DNA of 64,000 bases from Planctomycetota bacterium (GTDB taxonomy: Bacteria; Planctomycetota; B15-G4): NCBI GenBank assembly GCA_029245865.1, contig JAQWOM010000043.1:140846-204845 (forward strand), read 5' to 3'. How positions within the stretch are numbered: the stretch's first letter is position 1; each line of letters begins with the position of its first letter. The position numbers and the translations under genes are program-made. Below the pieces are notes generated by a model. That model saw only the letters and a list, made by a program, of their open reading frames with translations. It did not search any database and was not told the origin of the DNA. Of the stretch, positions 1-7,613 are shown one piece after another.

Positions 1-1
1 G

Positions 2-157
2 GTGCGCGTGCTCGATCAAGGTGCTCTCGCAGCACTGGCGGCCATGGTTGCTCTGCTCGTGCACCTCAAAGGCCGGCGACTGCACACGGCTGTCCTGATC
101 TTCACCATCACCGCAGGCGAATTGTTGTTCGCGGCTCAGAGTTGGCCATTCCACTAG
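2..157 (+). CDS. C-terminal fragment of a membrane protein (5' end outside window)
   Basis: The frame from base 2 is open to a TAG at 155-157 and gives 51 residues. They include two hydrophobic stretches (around ALAALAAMVALLV and TAVLIFTITAGELLFAA), separated by a short basic loop (HLKGRR), and end in QSWPFH. Third codon positions are mostly G or C, as in neighbouring genes. The fragment is convergent with the minus-strand gene that stops at 200. The opposite strand is also open here, but its product is hydrophilic and Cys-rich with poorer GC3, so I prefer the plus frame. No family can be named from this fragment. Confidence 0.45.
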   Translation: MRVLDQGALAALAAMVALLVHLKGRRLHTAVLIFTITAGELLFAAQSWPFH

Positions 158-199
158 CCGCGAGTTGTTCTGCGAACACATCCGGCCAGGCTGGCACGC

Positions 200-904
200 T
201 TAGCTCTCCGTGCCGCCCTCGTAGCCTGCTGCCTTCTTGGGCACCCCCGTGGGCCAAGGCCCCCTGGCCGCGACTGCCAATAAACGCCAACGCGTCAGGC
301 ACAAGGCTCCAACGACCCACAAGAACGCGTGAAGCAAGCCGAGCATCTTTCCCTCTTGCAGGCCTGCCAGATCCGGAAGCAACCAGGCGACAGCGGCCCC
401 CCAGCCATCCCTGGCCAACCAAGGTCGCAATTGTCCGACCACGGCGAGAACCCACAGCGCGGGCACGAGCCGGCCTCGCTCGAGGAAAGAGCCCAGCAAA
501 AGCCCGCCTGCGGCCAACACAGCCAGTTGCGAGATCAAAGCGAGCATCGAAGAGGGCAACCCTCCGGAAGCGATGGCGGCTGCAAGGACTGCTGGCAACG
601 TGGCGAACAGCAGTCCAAGCCACCGGGCGAGGAGTCCCAAGTTGTTCGCACGCACGGCCCGGAGCAGCAGGATTCCTTCGCGTGCCTCACGGCCCACCTG
701 CAGCGGTTCAGCCAGAGACAGCACGAGCAAGCCACCAAACAACATGCACCCCTGCCGGATCTCCGCCAGAAAACTCTCTGTGGGACCGAGACTGGCTGAA
801 ACCAGTTGCGCCGCCACCCAGGAGGCTCCCAGCGTCACCAGCAACGTCGGCCAGAATGAAGCTGAGACGAGAATCCGGCGCAAAGTGCTTTGGAAGACAG
901 GCAT
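200..904 (-). CDS. Polytopic membrane protein, ABC-2 permease-like
   Basis: The 234-residue product has five to six predicted membrane segments and short basic loops. The segments include LVTLGASWVAAQLVSA, GCMLFGGLLVLSLAEP, LLFATLPAVLAAAIASG and LLHAFLWVVGALCLT. The overall shape resembles the small permeases of ABC-2 transporters: an N-terminal helix, a GREAREGILLLRA cytoplasmic loop, then paired helices. No ATPase gene is adjacent in the window, so the transporter assignment is weak. The gene lies 70 bp downstream of the signal peptidase gene on the same strand and may be co-transcribed with it. The C-terminal tail is basic and Gly-rich. Confidence 0.6.
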   Translation of the reverse strand: MPVFQSTLRRILVSASFWPTLLVTLGASWVAAQLVSASLGPTESFLAEIRQGCMLFGGLLVLSLAEPLQVGREAREGILLLRAVRANNLGLLARWLGLLFATLPAVLAAAIASGGLPSSMLALISQLAVLAAGGLLLGSFLERGRLVPALWVLAVVGQLRPWLARDGWGAAVAWLLPDLAGLQEGKMLGLLHAFLWVVGALCLTRWRLLAVAARGPWPTGVPKKAAGYEGGTES

Positions 905-974
905 GGCACCATTCTGAAACAGCCGATGGCGTCAGAACAACCGTTCTTCTCTCCGGCCTCATCGGCCGGCTTGG

Positions 975-1496
975 TTAGTTCCGAGTGAGAGCCGCCACCG
1001 TGGAGACCCCCCCACTCGACATGCGTAGCATGACTTTGCCCAGGATCTGTGTTTCAGCGACGGGCCCGAAATCACGACTGTCGACAGAAACAGATCGATT
1101 ATCTCCCATCACAAAGTACTCCCCGAGTCCCAGTTCGAGTTCGTACATCGTGTCGCGGCTGCTGTAGCACGCAGGAATCTGCTCATGGACCACGATTCCG
1201 TTGCGGATGATCGACCCTGCTGAAAGGGCGAGGCGATCTCCTGGGGCTCCCGCGATGCGTTTCACGAGCACCTCACCCTGGATCTCGAACACCACGGTGT
1301 CTCCGGCACGAACGGGATAGATCATCCAGTCCTCATCTGTGACCAGAATGCGGTCGCCGTCCAACAGGGTGTCCAACATGGATGTCCCCGCCACTCGGTA
1401 GACGGTGAACCAACCCGCGCGCGCAGCCATGAGCAGCAAGACACCGACAACCCCCACGCGGAAGGCGATCAGCAACTGTCGACGAGAGAAGATCAT
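975..1496 (-). CDS. lepB: Signal peptidase I
   Basis: This membrane-bound serine protease (family S26) cleaves signal peptides from exported proteins. An N-terminal membrane helix (about residues 8-30) precedes the catalytic Ser39 in AGTSMLDTLLDGD. The general-base Lys79 lies in VKRIAGAPGDRL, and the C-terminal box GDNRSVSVDSRDFG is intact. At 173 residues it is a compact, minimal type with a single N-terminal helix. It is separated from the upstream GT gene by 167 bp, so it probably has its own promoter, though none is obvious. Its ATG start puts the membrane helix at the expected distance from Ser39. Function is secure; specialisation relative to other S26 paralogues cannot be judged. Confidence 0.92.
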   Translation of the reverse strand: MIFSRRQLLIAFRVGVVGVLLLMAARAGWFTVYRVAGTSMLDTLLDGDRILVTDEDWMIYPVRAGDTVVFEIQGEVLVKRIAGAPGDRLALSAGSIIRNGIVVHEQIPACYSSRDTMYELELGLGEYFVMGDNRSVSVDSRDFGPVAETQILGKVMLRMSSGGVSTVAALTRN

Positions 1497-1648
1497 GCGA
1501 GGCTCCAGGCCATAATGAAGCCCTATCGGTCACGGAGCCCCGATTCATTGAGACTCATCGCGATCAGACGAATCCGCCCTTCAGACCGTCTCTTCGACGA
1601 TCCAGCAGCCACATGCATCTTGAGCCGTCCGAACAGGCCTTCCGAGCC

Positions 1649-1680
1649 AGTTCGAAATCTGTTCTAGAACAGATTGAACT
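1649..1680 (-). terminator. Large inverted repeat spanning the GT2 stop codon
   Basis: Bases 1656-1675 form a perfect 20-bp palindrome (AATCTGTTCTAGAACAGATT). Outer arms AGTTC (1649-1653) and GAACT (1676-1680) extend it, with a 2-nt bulge on one side. As RNA this is an 8-bp stem with a CTAG loop plus a further 5 bp. The TAG stop of the GT2 gene lies at its centre. It sits at the distal end of the leftward GT operon, where a terminator or mRNA 3'-end stabiliser is expected. No clear U-tract follows, so a protein-binding site is an alternative. Confidence 0.5.
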
Positions 1681-2368
1681 TCACGATGCACCAGAGAGCC
1701 TGGAAACCATCGAGCACGCCGATCTTCTTGCCTTCGGCGAAATCGCGTCCGAAATACGACACCGGCACCTCGTAGATTCGCACCTTGCTGCCATTGAACT
1801 TCATGCGCGAAATCTTCGCCGTCATCTCGGGCTCGACACCAAAGCGGTTGCTCTCAATGTTCAAGCGGTCTGCCACCTCACGCCGGAACACCTTGTAGCA
1901 GGTTTCCATGTCCGTGAGATTCAGGTTGGTGAGCATGTTCGAGAACAAGGTCAAACCTTTGTTCACAACGTAATGCCAGAAGAGGTGGCAGCGGTGAGCA
2001 CCACCACCGAGGAACCGGCTTCCGTAAACAACGTCAGCCATTCCATCTTCGATGGGCTTCAGCAATGTCGGATAGTCATCCGGTGTGTACTCAAGGTCGG
2101 CGTCCTGAATCAGGACCACATCGCCTTCCACTTGCGCGAAGCCGGCACGAAGGGCAGCGCCTTTCCCTTGGTTCACATCTTGAAAGAAGATCCGAAGGCC
2201 GGGGATATTCTCCGCCTGCATGGCTTCAAGGACGTCACGAGTGCCATCCTTGGAGCCGTCATCAACGACCACCAGCTCTTTGTCTTGCGGTGTCGCAAGG
2301 ACACGCTCGATGATCGTGCGGACAGTCTGCCGCTCGTTGTAAACCGGCATGACGACGCTAAGTTTCAT
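1664..2368 (-). CDS. Family 2 glycosyltransferase, DPM1/polyprenyl-phosphate type
   Basis: The product is predicted to transfer a sugar from a nucleotide donor to a lipid phosphate at the inner membrane. Visible features are the GT-A start LSVVMPVYNERQTV, VVDDGSKDGT, the DxD-type motif QDADLEYTPDD, and the acceptor region GSRFLGGG...NKGLTLFSNMLTNLNLTDMETCYK that is typical of DPM1-like enzymes. There are no C-terminal membrane helices, so it is the soluble form (234 aa). The track ORF starts at 2518, but the first 50 residues lack family character and would overlap the upstream gene. The ATG at 2368 places the domain at the N-terminus. It is the last gene of the leftward GT operon. Substrate is unknown. 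Confidence 0.85.
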   Translation of the reverse strand: MKLSVVMPVYNERQTVRTIIERVLATPQDKELVVVDDGSKDGTRDVLEAMQAENIPGLRIFFQDVNQGKGAALRAGFAQVEGDVVLIQDADLEYTPDDYPTLLKPIEDGMADVVYGSRFLGGGAHRCHLFWHYVVNKGLTLFSNMLTNLNLTDMETCYKVFRREVADRLNIESNRFGVEPEMTAKISRMKFNGSKVRIYEVPVSYFGRDFAEGKKIGVLDGFQALWCIVKFNLF

Positions 2369-2459
2369 GAGTTCATTCCCAAGGCGCTCGGAATCATCAC
2401 GGATGCTCCGGGGCTTATCAAGGTGTTCAATATCAGCGAGATTGATGCGTTCAACGTGT

Positions 2460-3641
2460 TTAGCGATCTGAGGCGATTCGAGGATCAACGACAACCTCAG
2501 AAGTGCCAAATATCTCATCTAAATGGAATGTGTCCATGAGCGCCCGGATCATGTGCGAGAACTCAGGAGCCTCTTCGACCGCCCAGAAGGGAATTCTGAA
2601 GAGAGTCAGAATCTCGCTGTCTGGCCGGCGGCGGCGGCCCTGGATATCCCGGCGCTTGGCGGCCATGGCGTCCATCATCATGGTGAAATCGTTCATGGCC
2701 AGCATATCTGCCTTGGCAGGCGGTGGAATCCCGACCGAACGTTTGTTTGCGCGGAGCTTCAAGAAAATCTCGTGCAGTCGGCCACGGCCACGAGCATCAC
2801 GAGCATCGATTCGATAACCGCCGTCGTCGAGGGCAAGAACATAGGACATTCGCTTCTGGTGTACGAGCATGGCTGCCGGAAGCACGTGATGAAGGACAGA
2901 CTCCTCGTAGTTCTTGTAGATCAACCAGAGCGGATTACGCATCTGCAGCAAGCGGATCTTGTGCACATCAATGCGACGACTCGTACTCATATGGTGGTGA
3001 TAAGCGAGTGACTGAGGCACGTAAAGGATTCGATATCCCAGCACCCAGAGACGAAAACCCAGGTCGACATCTTCGTAGTAGGCGAAAAAGTCGTCGTCGA
3101 AACGCCCGGCGTCTTCGTAGACCACACGACGAATAGCCATCGAGCCGCCGCATGCAAAAAGTGTGTCTGCCGGTTTCTTGTATCGCTCGATGTCGGAATC
3201 TCCCATTCCGACTTGCCAACCGATCCCATGGAAATTCATGGCCGACCCACCGAAGTTGACGACCTGCCCATTCCAGCTCAGGGTCATCGAACTGGTGCAG
3301 TCTGCTTCTCCGGAAATAATCGGCGCAACCAGTTCCCTCAGCCAACCAGATTCGACCCGCATGTCCGTGTTCAGGAAGACAAGGATTTCACCGCTCGACG
3401 CCTCGACACCCACATTGACACCGCCAGCAAAGCCATGGTTCTGGCGACATTGGATGCAACGTGCGTCGGGGGCCTCCTTGTCGAGCCAATTGACGGACCC
3501 ATCAACCGAGGCATTGTCGACCACAACGATCTCAAGCAACTCCTCGGGATAATCCACGCCTCGCAGCGATTCGAAGAGCTTCTCGAAGTGGTGCACCCCG
3601 TTGAGGTTGACCAGAATGATGGAGACCGACGGTGAGTTCAC
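2460..3641 (-). CDS. Family 2 glycosyltransferase, rhamnosyltransferase-like
   Basis: The N-terminal GT-A domain carries VSIILVNLNG, VVDNASVDGS, the NHGFAGGVNVG nucleotide-sugar loop and the metal motif NTDMR. It continues with FFAYYEDVDLGFRL, the usual acceptor/base region of WbbL-type transferases. The C-terminal ~150 residues are a basic, mostly alpha-helical extension without a recognisable domain. The start is a GTG at 3641 that overlaps the upstream TGA by four bases (GTGA). This trims 24 uncharacteristic residues from the track ORF and leaves 393 aa. It is translationally coupled to the GT2-GT4 fusion. Donor and acceptor are unknown. Confidence 0.85.
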   Translation of the reverse strand: MNSPSVSIILVNLNGVHHFEKLFESLRGVDYPEELLEIVVVDNASVDGSVNWLDKEAPDARCIQCRQNHGFAGGVNVGVEASSGEILVFLNTDMRVESGWLRELVAPIISGEADCTSSMTLSWNGQVVNFGGSAMNFHGIGWQVGMGDSDIERYKKPADTLFACGGSMAIRRVVYEDAGRFDDDFFAYYEDVDLGFRLWVLGYRILYVPQSLAYHHHMSTSRRIDVHKIRLLQMRNPLWLIYKNYEESVLHHVLPAAMLVHQKRMSYVLALDDGGYRIDARDARGRGRLHEIFLKLRANKRSVGIPPPAKADMLAMNDFTMMMDAMAAKRRDIQGRRRRPDSEILTLFRIPFWAVEEAPEFSHMIRALMDTFHLDEIFGTSEVVVDPRIASDR

Positions 3642-6010
3642 GAATCCAGGACTCCGCTGTTCTGGCGGGATGAAGCCCGGCAGGAAACGACCTGCCGGTA
3701 TCGCCATTCCCACTCCTCGGCCTCTTCGGCATCAGTCTTGATAGGCGGTGCCCCCGAAGCCAACCGCGGACCCAGTTCGGAGTCATCCAGAAAACGCTGC
3801 AAGGCCTGACGCAACGAATCCGAGTTCCCTGTCTCGAACAGCAATCCACTCACATCATGGTCAATACCTTCGGCGATCCCCGCGATATCGCTCCCGACAA
3901 CCGGCGTCTTTGCGAGGTGCGCTTCTCGAACCGTCAGGCCGTATGCCTCCTGCCAGATGGAAGGCACCACGAGAACATCAAGGCCTCCGTGAATTTCCGC
4001 CAGGGCATCGTGATCGAAACGGCCATGAAAAATCATGCGGTCCCCGGCAAGGCGCCTGGCCGACTCGGTCACCGATTGAATCGCTTCTCTCACCACCGGA
4101 TCGTTCCCGCCCTCATGGTCACCATGCACGTGCACGACCGCGACACCTTGTGGCAAAGCAGCCACCGCCTGAGCGAGCACTTCGAGGCCTTTGTACCAGA
4201 CAATGCTGCCAATGAAACCGATCCTTAGCGGCTCACCTTGCGCGCGGGGAACTCGTTTGGGAGGCCCGTCGGCGAGCCACCGCGTGTCCATGCCGTAGGC
4301 ACTCAAAGCGACACGATCAGGAGCAACCCCAAGCCCTTCAACAGACTTCAAGAGCGTCAGTGAGGGCACGACAAGTGCATCTGCCCTCTGCAAGGTCTCG
4401 CGCATCCAGCCTTCCCGGCGTAACAGGGATGCCGTGTCTTCGAGGCTCTTCTTTCGCCCGGGCATCGGAGCGGGAAGGCTCTGAGGCACGCCCGCAGCCC
4501 ACTTTCCAGGCAGCGCCCCCAGAAGTCGGTCGAGTGTGGCCAACGGCCCTACCCAAGCTGGCTTGTCTTTCACACAAGCTGCGCAACCCAGCCCCGGCGG
4601 TGGAATGAAACAATTGCTCCGATCTGGTCGGATCAGTTGAACCTTGGGGCATCGCGCCCAGAAATCACTGAGCGTGACAACGCACGGCACATCGGCAACT
4701 CGGCAGCGATTAATGATTCCGGTCGACAGATGAATCATGTGTTGAATATGAACAACATCCGGCTGCTCAGCGGCGAGCACCTTGTCGAATGCATGCTCTG
4801 CAGGTTGAAAGCGATAGGTCTCATCAACCCCAGAAAAAGCCAGGTGATTCACGAAGCGATGCACTCGAAAACCATCAAACTCAGATTCATGGACGGAACG
4901 ATCGTCTTCCTCAGGTGTGCCGGGGCTGCGCACAAAAAGTACGACCTCGTGGCCACGCTCCCGCAAGGCACGCGCGAGTGTCAACGAGAGCACTTCGACA
5001 CCCGCCCATGAGTCCGGAGGAAAGCCGTGCACCGCCATGAGGACTTTCAACCTTTGCGGTGCCGGCACCTGTCTCGGCAAGCGGCCCGAGGCTTCCTCAC
5101 GTGCAATTCGCCCGCCCTTCCAGAATCCGTGAAATTCCGCAAAGTGGTAGAGAGGCGACAGCAGCGTCCATTTGAACCTGGCCCATGAACTCATGGGTTC
5201 GTGGGCCAAAAAGCGACGGTCCTCTTTCCAACTCCGCCCCGTCATGGTGAACACATCAGGCAAGGATCCGATGCAAGTGCGGCCCAGAAGTTTCATATTC
5301 ATATCTGCGTCGACCTGCGTGCGTGCGTGCACCGTGCGAGCTTCGTACTCGTGGCTATGCAGAACTTCGCTTGTGGGGTCGAAAACCACCGTCCAACCGC
5401 CCTCGAGAACGGCCTTCGCGTACTTGATGTCTTCTCCCATCATTCCACGGACCAGTGGGATTTTCTCCCAGACCGAACGGCGGAGGCAACTCGAGACATC
5501 ATTGTAATTGCACTTCAAGCGCAATGAATGTGGGTCGAGTGCACTCCATGCAGCCGGTGACTCCATCGTCACTTCAACGCGCTCGGTCCCGAAACAGAGG
5601 TCCCCTTCGCAGCCACGTTTAACGAGCGGGCCCGCATCCGGTCGAGGAAGGATGCGACTGAAAGCTCCCGCCACATTCGGGTTCTCGAAATTGCGTACGA
5701 GATTCGAAAGCCAATGCACTCCCACGGGTTCTGCATCCTGCACCAACAGCACCACGAGGTCCCCACGCGTCATGCCAATTCCAAGATTGCGCGTGTCGCC
5801 GTGATCAAAAGCCTCGGGTTCAATGCGATGGCAGCGCACCGAAGGACGCTCGGCAACGACACCAAGGCTCCCGTCGGTAGAGCCTGAATCGATGACCAGA
5901 ATATCCACGTCACCGTCATAGTCTTGCCTCAGCACTGCATCGAGGCAGGGCTCCAGAACAGGCCAGCCGTTCTTCGCCGGAATGACCACCGACACCGACG
6001 GTGCGCTCAT
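3638..6010 (-). CDS. Two-domain GT2-GT4 fusion glycosyltransferase
   Basis: A 790-residue fusion. Residues 1 to ~300 are a GT2 domain with VVIPAKNG, IDSGSTDGS, FDHGDTRNLG and QDAEPVG (residues 91-97) in place of the usual DxD, as in RfbN-type rhamnosyltransferases. Residues ~321-780 are a GT4 domain: LMAVHGFPPDSWAGVE glycine loop, HIQHMIHLS, the DFWARCP...C...CAAC cysteine motif, GFIGSIVWYKG, and the E-x7-E region PSIWQEAYGLTVREA. Two sequential transfers on one chain are a reasonable inference. The start is ATG 6010, overlapping the upstream TGA (ATGA). The GT2 half is clearly paralogous to the next gene upstream (6007-6969). Confidence 0.85.
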   Translation of the reverse strand: MSAPSVSVVIPAKNGWPVLEPCLDAVLRQDYDGDVDILVIDSGSTDGSLGVVAERPSVRCHRIEPEAFDHGDTRNLGIGMTRGDLVVLLVQDAEPVGVHWLSNLVRNFENPNVAGAFSRILPRPDAGPLVKRGCEGDLCFGTERVEVTMESPAAWSALDPHSLRLKCNYNDVSSCLRRSVWEKIPLVRGMMGEDIKYAKAVLEGGWTVVFDPTSEVLHSHEYEARTVHARTQVDADMNMKLLGRTCIGSLPDVFTMTGRSWKEDRRFLAHEPMSSWARFKWTLLSPLYHFAEFHGFWKGGRIAREEASGRLPRQVPAPQRLKVLMAVHGFPPDSWAGVEVLSLTLARALRERGHEVVLFVRSPGTPEEDDRSVHESEFDGFRVHRFVNHLAFSGVDETYRFQPAEHAFDKVLAAEQPDVVHIQHMIHLSTGIINRCRVADVPCVVTLSDFWARCPKVQLIRPDRSNCFIPPPGLGCAACVKDKPAWVGPLATLDRLLGALPGKWAAGVPQSLPAPMPGRKKSLEDTASLLRREGWMRETLQRADALVVPSLTLLKSVEGLGVAPDRVALSAYGMDTRWLADGPPKRVPRAQGEPLRIGFIGSIVWYKGLEVLAQAVAALPQGVAVVHVHGDHEGGNDPVVREAIQSVTESARRLAGDRMIFHGRFDHDALAEIHGGLDVLVVPSIWQEAYGLTVREAHLAKTPVVGSDIAGIAEGIDHDVSGLLFETGNSDSLRQALQRFLDDSELGPRLASGAPPIKTDAEEAEEWEWRYRQVVSCRASSRQNSGVLDS

Positions 6011-6969
6011 GCGGCACACCCAGACGGCCCAGGGGCATCGCGCTTCTCTGGTAAAGCGCCGAGTGTGCCACGGCTCCCTCGGTATTGGGCGATGACTTGC
6101 GCCCACCGTAAAGAGGAACTGGCTCGACGCGCTTCCGGACTGCGGTGCTCCGGATGCGAGGCTAGCCAGCGCCGATCGGCTGCCAGTTCAGCCGCCCAGC
6201 CCTTGAACACACTGAGGAGGCCTGGCCGAATTCTCAATCCGAAGCACTCACGGAAAAAGCGCGCGTCACGCTCATAACGCGCGGCCACCGAGTCCTCGTC
6301 GTACTCATGCCCATGCTCGACGACAGCCTCGGATGCATGACCCAGTGCCCAGCCAGCCCAGAGCAGGTCGTAAGCCAAGAGTGCGTCCTCTCCAAAGTCT
6401 GTGTCGCGAAACCGAAGGGCTTCGAAAACTGGGCGCCGCACCGCCAGAGCAATGCTGTCAAGCAATAACAGGGCACGCCAGGCAGCTGGATCCAGACCGG
6501 CCAATTCATCGCGTTTGTAGGGGCCCGTTCTCCTTGGCAGCGCCTCATGGAACGGCGATCGTTCCACCGTGGACCTTGTCAGCACTCCAGCATCACCAGG
6601 TGGAATCTGGCGGGCGGTGACAGCCCCCAGTGTTTCGTCAGCGAACGCGCCTGTCAGCTCTCCGAGAAACCGAGGCCCGACAGGAACGGCATCCTGAACC
6701 ATGAACACCACCACATCCACGTCAGGCAGCGCATCAAAGCCCAGGTTGCGTGTCGGCCCATGACGGAAGTTGGATTGCGCGACAGGAATCACACGAGCCC
6801 CGCGCTCGGTGGCAACTTTGACGGTGCCGTCGTCGGACCCCGAGTCCACCACAACGATGGCAGCCGGCGGAGCCTCTTGGTTGAGCAACGCATCGAGACA
6901 TGCTCGAAAGCGCGCGCCTCCCCTGAGCGTCGGGATGACCACTCCCGTCTCTATGACTTCTTCCTCCAA
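6007..6969 (-). CDS. Family 2 glycosyltransferase, RfbN-like
   Basis: A 320-residue GT-A enzyme with VVIPTLRGG, VDSGSDDGT, FRHGPTRNLG and QDAVPVG (residues 92-98). These match the GT2 half of the adjacent fusion gene position by position, so the two arose by duplication. The HEYDEDSVAARYERDARFFRE stretch fits the helical C-terminal part of rhamnosyltransferase-type GT2 proteins. It overlaps the coiled-coil gene upstream by 19 bases and the fusion gene downstream by four, so it sits in a coupled operon. Cytoplasmic or membrane-peripheral; substrate unknown. Confidence 0.85.
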   Translation of the reverse strand: MEEEVIETGVVIPTLRGGARFRACLDALLNQEAPPAAIVVVDSGSDDGTVKVATERGARVIPVAQSNFRHGPTRNLGFDALPDVDVVVFMVQDAVPVGPRFLGELTGAFADETLGAVTARQIPPGDAGVLTRSTVERSPFHEALPRRTGPYKRDELAGLDPAAWRALLLLDSIALAVRRPVFEALRFRDTDFGEDALLAYDLLWAGWALGHASEAVVEHGHEYDEDSVAARYERDARFFRECFGLRIRPGLLSVFKGWAAELAADRRWLASHPEHRSPEARRASSSLRWAQVIAQYRGSRGTLGALPEKRDAPGPSGCAA

Positions 6970-7613
6970 CGGAAAGGTGACCGCAAGGCATTCAAGACTC
7001 GATACGGGAGGCTGTTCCAGATCCGATCGATTTGCTTCTCAAGACTCTGAATGTGCGTGGTCTTTTCATTGAGAGCTTTCCAGAGATCTTCGATGGTCTG
7101 CTCCAGACGGCCCACGCCGTCCATGATGTTGTTCTTCTCATTCATCAACAGATCCAAGTCTCGAGTCGTCTCATCGAGGAAAGCGATGGCCTGTTCAGCT
7201 GCAACCATGCGCAGTTGCACATCTGCCAACCAGTCCGGCGAGAGTTCGCGATCCGCCGAGCGAACCAGACCTAGATTTTCTTCCAGTCGAACCAAGCCCT
7301 CGGTGTCTTTTGGAAGTTCTTTGATCGCCTCTTCGACTGCCGACCAAGCAAGATGAACATGAGCCGGAGTAAGAGTCTTCGGCCTCGGCAAGGTAAACGT
7401 GTCTCGACTGATACCTTTCTCACGGAAAAGGTCTGCGATCTCCGTCACTTTCCCCAGGCGGTCTAGTTGCTCTTCTAGCTTCCTGTTCACCTCGATCAGG
7501 TGATAGATCTGCCCGACCAGATGCGCCTCGTGCCGCTGAACCTCTTCGGCACTTCGCGCGCGCGGTTCGGTCGCGGCGTGATTCGTAGATTTCTCGTTGC
7601 CGTCCCTGCTCAT
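6951..7613 (-). CDS. Coiled-coil protein of the glycosyltransferase operon
   Basis: A 220-residue soluble protein with no enzymatic motif. Two heptad-rich regions are visible: about residues 22-55 (EVQRHEAHLVGQIYHLIEV and onward) and about 140-200 (LLMNEKNN...LEQTIEDLW...IQSLEKQIDRIW). It ends with SLPYRVLNALRSPFRWRKKS, a basic amphipathic tail like those at the ends of many large surface-polysaccharide glycosyltransferases. It is coupled on both sides: ATGA with the upstream GT4 and a 19-base overlap with the downstream GT2. A scaffold or chain-length/assembly factor that tethers transferases to the membrane is a fair guess. The function is not known. Confidence 0.7.
   Translation of the reverse strand: MSRDGNEKSTNHAATEPRARSAEEVQRHEAHLVGQIYHLIEVNRKLEEQLDRLGKVTEIADLFREKGISRDTFTLPRPKTLTPAHVHLAWSAVEEAIKELPKDTEGLVRLEENLGLVRSADRELSPDWLADVQLRMVAAEQAIAFLDETTRDLDLLMNEKNNIMDGVGRLEQTIEDLWKALNEKTTHIQSLEKQIDRIWNSLPYRVLNALRSPFRWRKKS

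Noticed and set aside
1613-2539. 308-aa plus-strand ORF over the DPM1-like GT
   Set aside because: The opposite strand carries canonical GT2 motifs; this frame has none.
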